This document shows positions 53,406 through 61,263 of a stretch of DNA of 64,000 nt, piece after piece (the stretch's first letter is position 1; every line of letters starts with the position of its first letter). Below the pieces are notes generated by a model, which was given only the letters and a program-made list of their open reading frames with translations, searched no databases and was not told the origin of the DNA. The DNA comes from Bradyrhizobium frederickii (GTDB taxonomy: Bacteria > Pseudomonadota > Alphaproteobacteria > Rhizobiales > Xanthobacteraceae): positions 111,001 to 175,000 of the forward strand of contig NZ_SPQS01000017.1 of NCBI RefSeq assembly GCF_004570865.1, in the 5' to 3' direction. The position numbers and the translations under genes are program-made.

Positions 53406-53425
53406 GATCGATTGACTAAACGATC
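53406..53425. promoter_or_regulatory. Candidate TetR operator, GATCG-N10-CGATC
   Basis: Inverted repeat GATCG / CGATC with a 10-bp AT-rich centre (ATTGACTAAA) between divergent TetR and thiolase genes. Size fits a TetR dimer site. Confidence 0.5.
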
Positions 53426-53486
53426 TCCCGTCCCTTAAATCCGTCCCCGACAACCAACCCAAGCAAGAATTCAGGGAGAAACCGAC

Positions 53487-54659
53487 ATGGCCGAGGCTTA
53501 CATCGTCGCCGCCGCGCGCACCGCCGGCGGGCGCAAGGGGGGCCGCCTCGCCGGCTGGCATCCGGCCGATCTCGCCGCGAAGGTGCTGGACGAGCTGGTC
53601 GATCGCACCAAGGTCGATCCCGCACTGGTCGAGGACGTGATCATGGGCTGCGTGATGCAGGTCGGAGAGCAGTCCAACAACGTCGCGCGCAACGCGGTCA
53701 TGGCCTCGAAGCTGCCGGAGAGCGTGCCGGGCACCTCGATCGACCGCCAGTGCGGCTCCTCGCAGCAGGCGCTGCACTTCGCAGCGCAAGCCGTGATGTC
53801 GGGCGCCATGGACGTGGTGATCGCGGCCGGCGTGGAATCGATGACCCGGGTTCCGATGGGCCTGTCCTCGCAGCTTCCCGCCAAGAACGGCTTTGGCAAT
53901 TACAAGAGCCCGGGCATCGAGAAGAAGTACCCGAACATCGTGTTCAGCCAGTTCACCGGCGCGGAGATGATGGCCGAGAAGTACGGCCTCTCCAAGGATG
54001 ACCTCGACCAATATTCCTACGACAGCCATCAGCGCGCGATCGCGGCGACGCAAGGAGGCCACTTCAAGAAGGAGATCGTGCCGCTCGAGATCACCCGCGC
54101 CGACGGCTCGAAGGACACCCACCACATCGACGAGGGCATCCGCTTCGACGTCACGCTCGACGGCATCAGGGGCGTCAAGCTGATCGCCGAGAACGGCAAG
54201 CTCACCGCGGCCAGCGCCAGCCAGATCTGCGACGGCGCCTCCGGCGTCATGGTGGTGAACGAGAAGGGCCTGAAGCAGCTCGGCGTCAAGCCGCTCGCGC
54301 GCGTCCATCACATGACCATGACCGGCGGCGATCCCGTCATCATGCTGGATGCGCCGCTGCACGCGACCAAGCGCGCGCTGGAGAAGGCCGGCATGAAGAT
54401 CGGCGACATCGACCTGTTCGAGGTCAACGAGGCCTTCGCTTCGGTGCCGACCGCATGGCTGAAGAGCACCGGCGCCGATCCCGAGCGTCTCAACGTCAAC
54501 GGCGGCGCCATCGCGCTCGGCCATCCCCTCGGCGGCTCCGGCACCAAGCTGATGACGACGCTGGTCCACGCCCTGCATCAGCGCGGCAAGCGCTACGGCC
54601 TGCAGACCATGTGCGAAGGCGGCGGCATGGCCAACGTGACGATCGTGGAGCGGCTGTAA
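53487..54659 (+). CDS. Acetyl-CoA acetyltransferase / thiolase
   Basis: 390 residues. Nucleophilic Cys in SIDRQCGSSQQALHFAAQAV (about 90), GGDPV, GGAIALGHPLGGSGTKL with catalytic His near 348, and C-terminal TMCEGGGMANVTIVERL with the acid/base Cys. It cleaves or forms 3-ketoacyl-CoA, the final step of the catabolic spiral. First gene of the plus-strand arm, divergent from TetR. Confidence 0.95.
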   Translation: MAEAYIVAAARTAGGRKGGRLAGWHPADLAAKVLDELVDRTKVDPALVEDVIMGCVMQVGEQSNNVARNAVMASKLPESVPGTSIDRQCGSSQQALHFAAQAVMSGAMDVVIAAGVESMTRVPMGLSSQLPAKNGFGNYKSPGIEKKYPNIVFSQFTGAEMMAEKYGLSKDDLDQYSYDSHQRAIAATQGGHFKKEIVPLEITRADGSKDTHHIDEGIRFDVTLDGIRGVKLIAENGKLTAASASQICDGASGVMVVNEKGLKQLGVKPLARVHHMTMTGGDPVIMLDAPLHATKRALEKAGMKIGDIDLFEVNEAFASVPTAWLKSTGADPERLNVNGGAIALGHPLGGSGTKLMTTLVHALHQRGKRYGLQTMCEGGGMANVTIVERL

Positions 54660-54667
54660 GTCCTCCT

Positions 54668-54780
54668 CGTGTCCCGGACGCGCTGCGGCGTGAAACGCCG
54701 CGGCGCAGAGCCGGGACCCATGCCTCACAGTGGACCCCGGATCTGCAGCGCACCGCTACGCGCTGCGCTGCGTCCGGGGA
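54668..54780. repeat. GTGTCCCGGACGCG palindromic repeat
   Basis: GTCCCGGACGCGCTGC...GCAGAGCCGGGACCC and AGTGGACCCCGG...CTGCGTCCGGGG: two or three overlapping inverted segments of the Bradyrhizobium intergenic type between the thiolase and AMP-ligase genes. Confidence 0.7.
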
Positions 54781-54814
54781 ACGTCACATCCATTCGCCGG
54801 TATCAAAGCAGCCC

Positions 54815-56359
54815 ATGACCCACCCCTCCATCCACGCCCGCACCACGCCCGACAAGATCGCCTACCAGATGGCCGGGACCGGCAAGGCGATCACCTATCG
54901 CGAGCTCGACGAGCTCTCGAACCAGGGCGCGCAGCTGTTTCGCTCGCTCGGGCTGAAGGCCGGCGACCACATCGCGCTATTGATGGAGAACCGTCTCGCC
55001 TTCATGGAGCTGTGCTGGGCTGCGCAGCGCAGCGGGCTCTATTACACCGCGATCAGCCGCTATTTGAAGCAGGACGAGATCGACTACATCATCGCCGATT
55101 GCGGCGCCAAGGTCGTGATCACCACCCCGAAATGCGCCGACCAGATCAAGGGCCTGAACAAGGGCGCCGCCGGCGAGCCGATCTTCTACATGATGGACGA
55201 GCCGCTGCCCGGCTTCCGCTCCTACGACAAGGAAGCCGCCGCGCAGCCGACGACGCCGATTGCCGATGAGGTCGCCGGCTACGACATGCTGTATTCGTCC
55301 GGCACCACCGGGCGGCCCAAGGGCGTCAAGAAGGGGTTTGAAGGCAAGCCCATCGACGAGCCGAATCCGCTTCTGCGCGTGCTCTGCGCCGACATGTGCG
55401 GCATGAACACCGACAGCATCTATCTGTCACCGGCGCCGCTCTATCACGCTGCTCCCTTGCGCTTCAACATGATGGCGATCGTGCTCGGCGGCACCTCCAT
55501 CATCATGGAGCACTTTGACGCCGAAGAGTTCTTGAAGCTGGTCGAGAAGTACAGGGTCACCCAATCGCAGCTCGTGCCGACCATGTTCGTGCGCATGCTG
55601 AAGCTGCCGGACGAGGTCCGCACCAAATATGACGTCTCCACGCTCAAAGGCGCCATTCACGCCGCCGCTCCCTGCCCGGTCGACGTCAAGGCAAGGATGA
55701 TCGAATGGTGGGGCCCGATCCTGATCGAGTATTACGCGGGTTCGGAAGGCAACGGCGTCACCGTCTGCAGCTCGCAGCAATGGTTGGAGCATCGCGGCAG
55801 CGTCGGCCGTGCCGTGGTCGGCAAGGTCAAGATTCTGGACGAGAACGACGAGGAGCAGCCGGTGGGCGAGATCGGAACGGTCTATTTCGCCGATGCCCCT
55901 GCCTTCACCTATCACAACGACCCCGAGAAGACGAAGAAAGCCTATAATGCCAGGGGCTGGTCGACGCTCGGCGATGTCGGCTACCTCGACAAGGACGGCT
56001 TCCTCTATCTCACCGACCGCAAGTCCTACATGATCATCTCCGGCGGCGTGAACATCTATCCGCAGGAGACCGAGGACGTGCTGATCACCCACCCTGACGT
56101 CGCCGACGTCGCGGTGTTCGGCGTCCCGAACGAGGAAATGGGCGAAGAGGTCAAGGCGGTGGTGCAGCCGCACGACATGACGCGTGCCGGCAAGGCGTTC
56201 GAGGCCGATCTGATCGCCTATTGCAAGGGCCGCCTCTCCGCCATCAAGTGCCCGCGCTCGATCGATTTCGAGCCCGAGCTGCCACGCACGCCGACCGGCA
56301 AGCTGGTGAAACGGCATCTGCGCGATCGGTATTGGCCGAAGACGGCAGCGAAGATTTAA
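54815..56359 (+). CDS. AMP-binding acyl-CoA synthetase
   Basis: 514 residues from MTHPSIHARTTPDKIAYQMAG. P-loop MLYSSGTTGRPKGVKKGF, YYAGSEGNGVTVC, GDVGYLDKDGFLYLTDRKSYMIISGGVNIYPQETE and C-terminal TPTGKLVKRHLR with catalytic Lys. Second acid-activating enzyme of the TetR-controlled region. The open frame extends upstream through the thiolase end and repeat, but the ATG at 54815 is where homologues begin. Confidence 0.94.
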   Translation: MTHPSIHARTTPDKIAYQMAGTGKAITYRELDELSNQGAQLFRSLGLKAGDHIALLMENRLAFMELCWAAQRSGLYYTAISRYLKQDEIDYIIADCGAKVVITTPKCADQIKGLNKGAAGEPIFYMMDEPLPGFRSYDKEAAAQPTTPIADEVAGYDMLYSSGTTGRPKGVKKGFEGKPIDEPNPLLRVLCADMCGMNTDSIYLSPAPLYHAAPLRFNMMAIVLGGTSIIMEHFDAEEFLKLVEKYRVTQSQLVPTMFVRMLKLPDEVRTKYDVSTLKGAIHAAAPCPVDVKARMIEWWGPILIEYYAGSEGNGVTVCSSQQWLEHRGSVGRAVVGKVKILDENDEEQPVGEIGTVYFADAPAFTYHNDPEKTKKAYNARGWSTLGDVGYLDKDGFLYLTDRKSYMIISGGVNIYPQETEDVLITHPDVADVAVFGVPNEEMGEEVKAVVQPHDMTRAGKAFEADLIAYCKGRLSAIKCPRSIDFEPELPRTPTGKLVKRHLRDRYWPKTAAKI

Positions 56360-56369
56360 GGGAGAATTC

Positions 56370-56452
56370 GTAGGGTGGATTAGCGAAGCGTAATCCACCT
56401 CTTCTCGTGCAGCGCCATAAGGTGGATTACGCCTTCGGCTAATCCACCCTAC
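56370..56452. repeat. GTAGGGTGGATTAGC palindromic repeat, copy 3
   Basis: Perfect outer arms GTAGGGTGGATTAGC and GCTAATCCACCCTAC, with inner GTAATCCACCT/AGGTGGATTAC pairing. Between convergent AMP ligase and ogt; a likely shared terminator. Confidence 0.92.
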
Positions 56453-56471
56453 GCTTCTCGCGCCCGCCGTC

Positions 56472-57014
56472 TCAATCAAACAAGCTCGGCGTGTGGTTCA
56501 CCAGCGCGCCTTCGATCTCGAGCATCTTCAGCTTGGTCACCACGCCGCCGTTGGCCGAGAAGCCTCCGGGCTTGTTGCCGGCGGCAAGCACGCGATGGCA
56601 GGGGACCACGATCGGGCACGGGTTGCGGCCGAGCGCCTGGCCGACATCGCGCGACAGCTGAACGCCGCCTAGCTGCTTGGCGATATCGCCATAGGTGATG
56701 GTCTTGCCCGGCGGAATCGCGCGGGCGATCTCATAGACGCCGCGGTTGAACTCGGGCACGCCGTCGAGGTCGAGCGGAATGTCGGTGAGGTCATCCGGCT
56801 CGCCCGCGAGCAGTCTTGTCATGCGGTCGATCGCCTCTCGCACCTCGGCGGTCGGCTCGGCTTCGGTGGCCTCGGCGTGGCGCTGGCTGATGCGGGTGCG
56901 GATCTTCTGCTCGCCACCCATGGGCAATTGCGTGCCGTTGATGCCGCGCGGGCCCCAGGCGATGGCGCAAAGGCCGATCCTGGTATCGAACAGGGCAAAA
57001 TGCTGGTCGGTCAT
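56472..57014 (-). CDS. ogt: Methylated-DNA-[protein]-cysteine methyltransferase
   Basis: 180 residues. The methyl-acceptor Cys lies in NPCPIVVPCHRVLAAGNKPGGFSA; helix-turn-helix part PEFNRGVYEIARAIPPGKTITYGDIAKQLG. Direct repair of O6-methylguanine; of Ogt type (no AraC-like Ada domain). ATG 57014 is followed by the standard MTDQHFALFDT N-domain. Confidence 0.94.
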   Translation of the reverse strand: MTDQHFALFDTRIGLCAIAWGPRGINGTQLPMGGEQKIRTRISQRHAEATEAEPTAEVREAIDRMTRLLAGEPDDLTDIPLDLDGVPEFNRGVYEIARAIPPGKTITYGDIAKQLGGVQLSRDVGQALGRNPCPIVVPCHRVLAAGNKPGGFSANGGVVTKLKMLEIEGALVNHTPSLFD

Positions 57015-57150
57015 GACTTGGTTCCTGGCTTGCGTCCTCGTCGCATGCCCCCATCGTGATCTCGGAGCAAATCTAGGCTTGGAAATAGTTGCGATCCACC
57101 CGGTTTCCGGGAATCTTGCACAGGAGTTCCGCCTGCCTCGCGAGTCCAGA

Positions 57151-57969
57151 ATGCAAAGCCTCCACGTCAACGGTTACGACATGCCCTATCTCGACGTGGG
57201 CGAGGACAGGGGCCGGCCGCCGCTGGTCTGCGTGCACGGCTCGCTCAACGACTTCCGCGTCTGGGGCTGCGTGCTCGGACCGCTGACGCAGCAGCGCCGC
57301 GCAATCGTTGTCAGCCTGCGGCATTTCTTTCCCGACCGCTGGGACGGCATCGGCGACACCTATTCGATCGCCCAGCATGTCCAGGACGTCATCGCCTTCA
57401 TCGAGAAGCTCGACCTTGGCCCCGTTGACCTGATGGGCCATTCCCGCGGCGGGCACATCTGCTTTCGCGTAGCTCAGCAACGCCCCGATCTGCTGCGACG
57501 GCTCGTCCTGGCGGAGCCCGGCGGCGAGCTCGATGCCAGCCTCGATCCCGATTATGTCGGCGGCCCCTCGCCGCTCCTGGCGCGCTTCACGGCTTCGGCC
57601 GAGAAGATCGCCGCCGGCGATGTCGACGGCGGCCTCGCCGTCTTCGTCGACACGCTGGAAGGCGCCGGCACCTGGCCGCGGCTGCCGGCGATGGTGAAGC
57701 AGAACCTTCGCGACAACGCCTATACGCTGATCGGCCAGGTCCGCGACAACCGCCCGCCCTTCTCGAAGGCGGATGCGGAGTCCATCAAGATGCCGACACT
57801 GTTCATCCTGGGGGCGCGGACCAAGGGCCTGCTGCCGAAGGTGCTGCACGCGCTCGCAGCGCATGTGCCCTATTCCAAGACCGCAATCATCCCGAACGCG
57901 ACGCATCCGATGTTCGAGCAGGCGCCGCAAAAATTCTCCGAAGTGGTCCTGGATTTCCTGGCGGGCTGA
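57151..57969 (+). CDS. Alpha/beta hydrolase 1
   Basis: 272 residues from MQSLHVNGYDMPYLDVGEDRGRPPLVCVHGSLNDFRVW. Oxyanion HG near 33, nucleophile elbow GHSRGGH (S about 97), acid and His in NATHPMFEQAP near 254. Substrate unknown; close in sequence to the next gene (both have VSLRHFFP and RPDLLRRLVLAEPGG), so tandem duplication. Confidence 0.9.
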   Translation: MQSLHVNGYDMPYLDVGEDRGRPPLVCVHGSLNDFRVWGCVLGPLTQQRRAIVVSLRHFFPDRWDGIGDTYSIAQHVQDVIAFIEKLDLGPVDLMGHSRGGHICFRVAQQRPDLLRRLVLAEPGGELDASLDPDYVGGPSPLLARFTASAEKIAAGDVDGGLAVFVDTLEGAGTWPRLPAMVKQNLRDNAYTLIGQVRDNRPPFSKADAESIKMPTLFILGARTKGLLPKVLHALAAHVPYSKTAIIPNATHPMFEQAPQKFSEVVLDFLAG

Positions 57970-57971
57970 TC

Positions 57972-58784
57972 ATGCAGACATTTCGCATCAACGATTACGA
58001 CATGGCCTATCTCGAAGTCGGGAGCGGCCCGCCGCTGGTCTGCGTGCACGGCACGCTCGGGGATTTCCGCACCTGGTATTCGGTGCTCGGTCCGCTGTCG
58101 AAGGCCCATCGCGTGATCGCGGTCAGCCTGCGGCATTTCTTCCCCGAGCATTGGGAAGCCGTCGGCGACGACTACAAGATGGCGCAGCACGTCGCCGACG
58201 TGATCGCGTTCATCGAGCAGGTGAAGCCCGCGCCCGTGGACCTGATGGGCCATTCGCGCGGCGGCCACATCGCGTTTCGCGTGGCGCAGGCGCGGCCGGA
58301 TCTGCTGCGAAAACTGGTGCTGGCCGAGCCGGGCGGCGATCTCGACGCCAGCCTGCCCGTGCCCGAAGGCACGCCAGCGCATCCGCCGCTGGCGGCGCGC
58401 ACGGCGCGCTCGGTCGAGATGATCCGCGCCGGCGATCTCGAGGGCGCGTTGCAGAATTTCTACGAAGGCATCGAAGGCGACGGCGCCTGGCGGCGCGTGC
58501 CGGCGGCGGCGAAGCAGCAGCTGCGCGACAACGCGCTCACCTTCCTCGGCCAGATCAACGAGCAGCGCAGGCCCTACACGCTCGAGGACGCGCAGGCGAT
58601 CAGGACGCCGACGCTGCTGATCGGCGGCAGCGCGACGACAGGAAGCCTGTCGGTGTTGTGGCGGGTGCTGGCCGCGCACATCGCGGGAGCTGAGACGGCG
58701 GTGATTCCGAACGCCGGCCATTGGATGTTCGAGCAGGCGCCGCTGGAGTTCGGCGAGGTGGTGAACCGGTTCTTGGCGGAGTAG
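57972..58784 (+). CDS. Alpha/beta hydrolase 2
   Basis: 270 residues starting two bases after the stop of hydrolase 1. Same fold and motifs (HGTLGDFRTW, GHSRGGHIAFRVAQARPDLLRKLVLAEPGG, NAGHWMFEQAP). The pair could have split specificity. Co-transcribed with its neighbour; a perfect hairpin repeat follows at 58816. Confidence 0.9.
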   Translation: MQTFRINDYDMAYLEVGSGPPLVCVHGTLGDFRTWYSVLGPLSKAHRVIAVSLRHFFPEHWEAVGDDYKMAQHVADVIAFIEQVKPAPVDLMGHSRGGHIAFRVAQARPDLLRKLVLAEPGGDLDASLPVPEGTPAHPPLAARTARSVEMIRAGDLEGALQNFYEGIEGDGAWRRVPAAAKQQLRDNALTFLGQINEQRRPYTLEDAQAIRTPTLLIGGSATTGSLSVLWRVLAAHIAGAETAVIPNAGHWMFEQAPLEFGEVVNRFLAE

Positions 58785-58815
58785 GCGTTGTAAGGAGCGC
58801 ACCGTCGTTGATCTC

Positions 58816-58839
58816 CCTCTCCCCGCTTGCGGGGAGAGG
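58816..58839. repeat. CCTCTCCCCGC hairpin repeat
   Basis: Perfect 11-bp stem CCTCTCCCCGC / GCGGGGAGAGG with TT in the centre. Between convergent hydrolase 2 and the AhpD-like gene; terminator-like on both strands. Confidence 0.85.
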
Positions 58840-58853
58840 TGAAAAACAAGACC

Positions 58854-59312
58854 TCACGCTTTCCACACGCCGACCGGCATCTTGATCGCTGCGTTCAGCC
58901 GGTTCCAGACATTGATGGTCGCGATCGACAGGATCAGCGTTGCGAGCTCGCGTTCGTCGAAATGCTTGTCGGCCTCGCTCCAGACCGCATCCGGCACCGG
59001 ATCCTCGCGATCGGCGAGACGGGTGACGGCCTCGGTCAACGCCAACGCGGCGCGCTCGGCCTCGGTGAAATAGGGTGCATCGCGCCAGGCGGACACGGCG
59101 AACAGGCGCTCGTCGGTCTCACCCAGCTTGCGGGCGATCTTGGGATGCATGTCGACACAGACGCTGCAACCGTTGATCTGGCTGGCGCGCAGGTGCACCA
59201 GTTCCAGGAGCCTTTCCGGCAGGCCCTGCTTGGTCAGGTTGCCGAGGGACTGAAGGATATTCATGGCCTCGGGGAGGACCATGACGGGGTGATTCATGCG
59301 GGCGTGCATCAT
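58854..59312 (-). CDS. AhpD-like carboxymuconolactone decarboxylase family protein
   Basis: 152 residues from the ATG at 59312, which is preceded by GGAG; an ATG at 59324 in frame lacks one. C-x-x-C redox centre in NGCSVCVDMHPKIARKLGE and His in CVDMH, as in AhpD alkylhydroperoxidases. Divergent from an ECF41-like sigma factor, the established partner arrangement for that sigma group (COG2128-type gene controlled by the sigma). Confidence 0.92.
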   Translation of the reverse strand: MMHARMNHPVMVLPEAMNILQSLGNLTKQGLPERLLELVHLRASQINGCSVCVDMHPKIARKLGETDERLFAVSAWRDAPYFTEAERAALALTEAVTRLADREDPVPDAVWSEADKHFDERELATLILSIATINVWNRLNAAIKMPVGVWKA

Positions 59313-59345
59313 TTTCGTCTCCATCGCTCGAATTTCGAAGGTTCC

Positions 59346-59372
59346 GGTCACATCGGCCGGATCGGCTTCGTC
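59346..59372 (+). promoter_or_regulatory. ECF41-type promoter, plus strand
   Basis: GGTCACA, 16-base spacer, CGTC. The known ECF41 consensus is TGTCACA and CGTC at this spacing. It would start transcription near 59380, about 29 bases before the sigma gene: autoregulation. Confidence 0.75.
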
Positions 59373-59380
59373 ATGGGCAT

Positions 59381-59407
59381 GACGGATCGCGACGAGGGAA
59401 TGTGACC
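59381..59407 (-). promoter_or_regulatory. ECF41-type promoter, minus strand
   Basis: Read on the minus strand: GGTCACA, 16-base spacer, CGTC, identical to the plus-strand element. The two form a mirror image with the two -10 elements 8 bp apart. It drives the AhpD-like gene, with a start near 59374. The -35 lies against the start codon of the sigma gene. Confidence 0.75.
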
Positions 59408-59408
59408 G

Positions 59409-60266
59409 ATGACCGAGCAAAATTTTCTCACTGAACAGTTCGAGGCCAGCAGGGACCATTTGCGCGCGGTCGCCTACCGGATGCTGAGCTCCCGCGCCGA
59501 GGTCGACGATGCCGTGCAGGAGGCCTGGCTGCGGGTCAGCCGCTACGACATGTCCGATATCGCGAATTTGCGCGGCTGGCTGACCACCGTGGTCGCGCGC
59601 ATCTGCCTCGACATGCTGCGCGCCCGGAAGTCGCGCAAGGAAGAACCGATGGGCCCTCATGTGCCGGAGCCGGTCGACGAGACGCCGCTGCGCGAGGCTG
59701 AGATGCCCGCCTCGGTCGGCGCGGCGCTGCTCGTCGTGCTGGAAACGCTGCAGCCTGCGGAGCGGCTCGCCTTCGTGCTGCACGACATGTTTGCGGTGCC
59801 CTTCGAGGAGATCGCGCCGATCGTCGGCCGCTCGGTCGAGGCATCGCGCCAGCTCGCCAGCCGGGCGCGGCGGCGCGTGCAGGGCGCGCCGGTCCCCGAG
59901 ACGGACCTGTCGCGTCAGCGCACCATCGTCGATGCCTTCCTCAAAGCGTCGCGCGAGGGCAATTTCGAGGGGCTGCTGGCCGTGCTCGATCCCGACGTCG
60001 TCTTCCGCGCTGACGAGGCCGCGGTGCGGCTCGGCACGCTGGCTGAGATCCGCGGCGCGGATGCGGTCGCGCAGCTCTACAAGGGCCGTGCCCAGGCGGC
60101 GCGGACGGCGCTGGTCGACGGCGAGATCGGCGTGGCCGTCATCCTCGGCGGGCAGCTGCGCATCGCGCTGCGCGTGACATTCAAGAACGACCGTATTGCC
60201 GGGATCGAGGCCTTGGCTGACGCGGAGCGGATCGCCGCGCTGGAGGTGGAGGTGCCGGAGGGCTGA
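59409..60266 (+). CDS. ECF41-like sigma factor with SnoaL-type C-terminal domain
   Basis: 285 residues. Sigma region 2 LTEQFEASRDHLRAVAYRMLSSRAEVDDAVQEAWLR, region 4 ETLQPAERLAFVLHDMFAVPFEEIAPIVGRSVEASRQLASRARRRV, then an NTF2/SnoaL-like domain (about 175-280). The linker has HVPEP where ECF41 has WLPEP. The C-terminal DGGGR motif is degenerate (RADEAAVR) and NPDKL is not evident, so it may be a neighbouring group. No anti-sigma factor; the C-terminal domain itself modulates activity in this class. Confidence 0.9.
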   Translation: MTEQNFLTEQFEASRDHLRAVAYRMLSSRAEVDDAVQEAWLRVSRYDMSDIANLRGWLTTVVARICLDMLRARKSRKEEPMGPHVPEPVDETPLREAEMPASVGAALLVVLETLQPAERLAFVLHDMFAVPFEEIAPIVGRSVEASRQLASRARRRVQGAPVPETDLSRQRTIVDAFLKASREGNFEGLLAVLDPDVVFRADEAAVRLGTLAEIRGADAVAQLYKGRAQAARTALVDGEIGVAVILGGQLRIALRVTFKNDRIAGIEALADAERIAALEVEVPEG

Positions 60267-60406
60267 GGCCGGACGCAATATCGCGAAAACAACCCCATGC
60301 ACAGTAGACGGGGCTAGCGATATCAACGGCTTAGCCAACGCCACGCGAGGGGCATTGCACCACCCTCCGATACCGCTTGACGCCTCCCCCGTCGAGGCGT
60401 AGCGTC

Positions 60407-60426
60407 GAATACGGAATTCCGTATTC
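60407..60426. promoter_or_regulatory. 20-bp perfect palindrome before the GntR gene
   Basis: GAATACGGAA followed by its exact inverse complement TTCCGTATTC, 20 bases before the GTG start. Size and place fit an operator for autoregulation by the GntR protein. Confidence 0.7.
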
Positions 60427-60445
60427 CTATTTCGGAGCTGCCGGC

Positions 60446-61120
60446 GTGATCCCCCTCGACCCGCTCCCGAATCTGATCGACCAAGTCTATGCGCGCATCC
60501 TGGAGGCGATCTCCGACCGCACGCTCAAGCCCGGCCAGCGCATCCGCCAGAACGAACTCGCCGACAAGCTCGGCGTGTCGCGCCAGCCGGTGTCGCACGC
60601 GCTGCATCTGCTGCACCGGCAGGGTCTCGTCGCCGAGAGTGGCAAGCGCGGCTTCGAGGTCACCCAGCTCGATCCTGCGCGCATCCGCCAGCTCTACGAG
60701 GTGCGCGGCGCAATCGATGCGCTGGCGGCCCGGTTAGCTGCGATACGCGCGGGACACGACGCAGCCGGCCGCGCGCGGTTGGAAGCGGCGCTGGCCGCCG
60801 GAGGTCGCATCGACCGCACCACGACTTTGGCCGAGCTCATCGTGCTCGACGTCGATTTTCACCGCGCGATCTATCAGCTCGCCGGCAATCCCGTGATCGA
60901 GGAGACGATCGCGCCGCAATGGCCGCATATGCGCCGCTCGATGGCGACGGTGCTGTCGGAGCTCGACTATCGCGGCAGCGCCTGGGCCGAGCACGCCGGC
61001 ATCGCCGGGCATATTCTCGCAGGCGATGCGAGCGCGGCCGAACGCGCCGCGCTGGCGCATGCGCAAACCGCGGGACGGATGACCGAGGAGAGGTTGAGGG
61101 CGACGAACGAGGCGGCGTAG
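60446..61120 (+). CDS. GntR-family transcriptional regulator (FCD type)
   Basis: 224 residues from GTG 60446 preceded by GGAG at eight bases. Winged helix LIDQVYARILEAISDRTLKPGQRIRQNELADKLGVSRQPVSHALHLLHRQGLVAESGKRGFEVTQL, then an all-helical FCD effector domain with metal-ligand-like His/Asp (DVDFHRAIYQLAGNP; HAGIAGHILAGD). The neighbouring dioxygenase, oxidoreductase and TRAP genes are the likely targets; FCD proteins sense small organic acids. Confidence 0.92.
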   Translation: MIPLDPLPNLIDQVYARILEAISDRTLKPGQRIRQNELADKLGVSRQPVSHALHLLHRQGLVAESGKRGFEVTQLDPARIRQLYEVRGAIDALAARLAAIRAGHDAAGRARLEAALAAGGRIDRTTTLAELIVLDVDFHRAIYQLAGNPVIEETIAPQWPHMRRSMATVLSELDYRGSAWAEHAGIAGHILAGDASAAERAALAHAQTAGRMTEERLRATNEAA

Positions 61121-61134
61121 CCGCAACACACGCC

Positions 61135-61237
61135 GTCATTCCGGGGCGTCGCGAAGCGTCGAGCCCGGAATCCATCAGGCGGCACGCGCTGAGGATAAAT
61201 GGATTCCGGGTTCACGCTTCGCGTGCCCCGGAATGAC
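61135..61237. repeat. GTCATTCCGGGG palindromic repeat, copy 6
   Basis: About 103 bp between GntR and the dioxygenase gene, with the family arms. It ends 27 bases before the ATG of the next gene, leaving little space for a promoter. Confidence 0.9.
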
Positions 61238-61263
61238 AAATAACAAAACAGGAGGACGACCCG

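Noticed and set aside
53400..54728. 442-residue open frame antisense to the thiolase
   Set aside because: Shadow with His/Arg-rich composition; thiolase active-site motifs are complete on the plus strand.
59325..60344. N-terminal 340-residue extension of the AhpD-like frame
   Set aside because: It runs antisense through the ECF sigma gene and the shared promoters; the SD-preceded ATG at 59312 is the real start.
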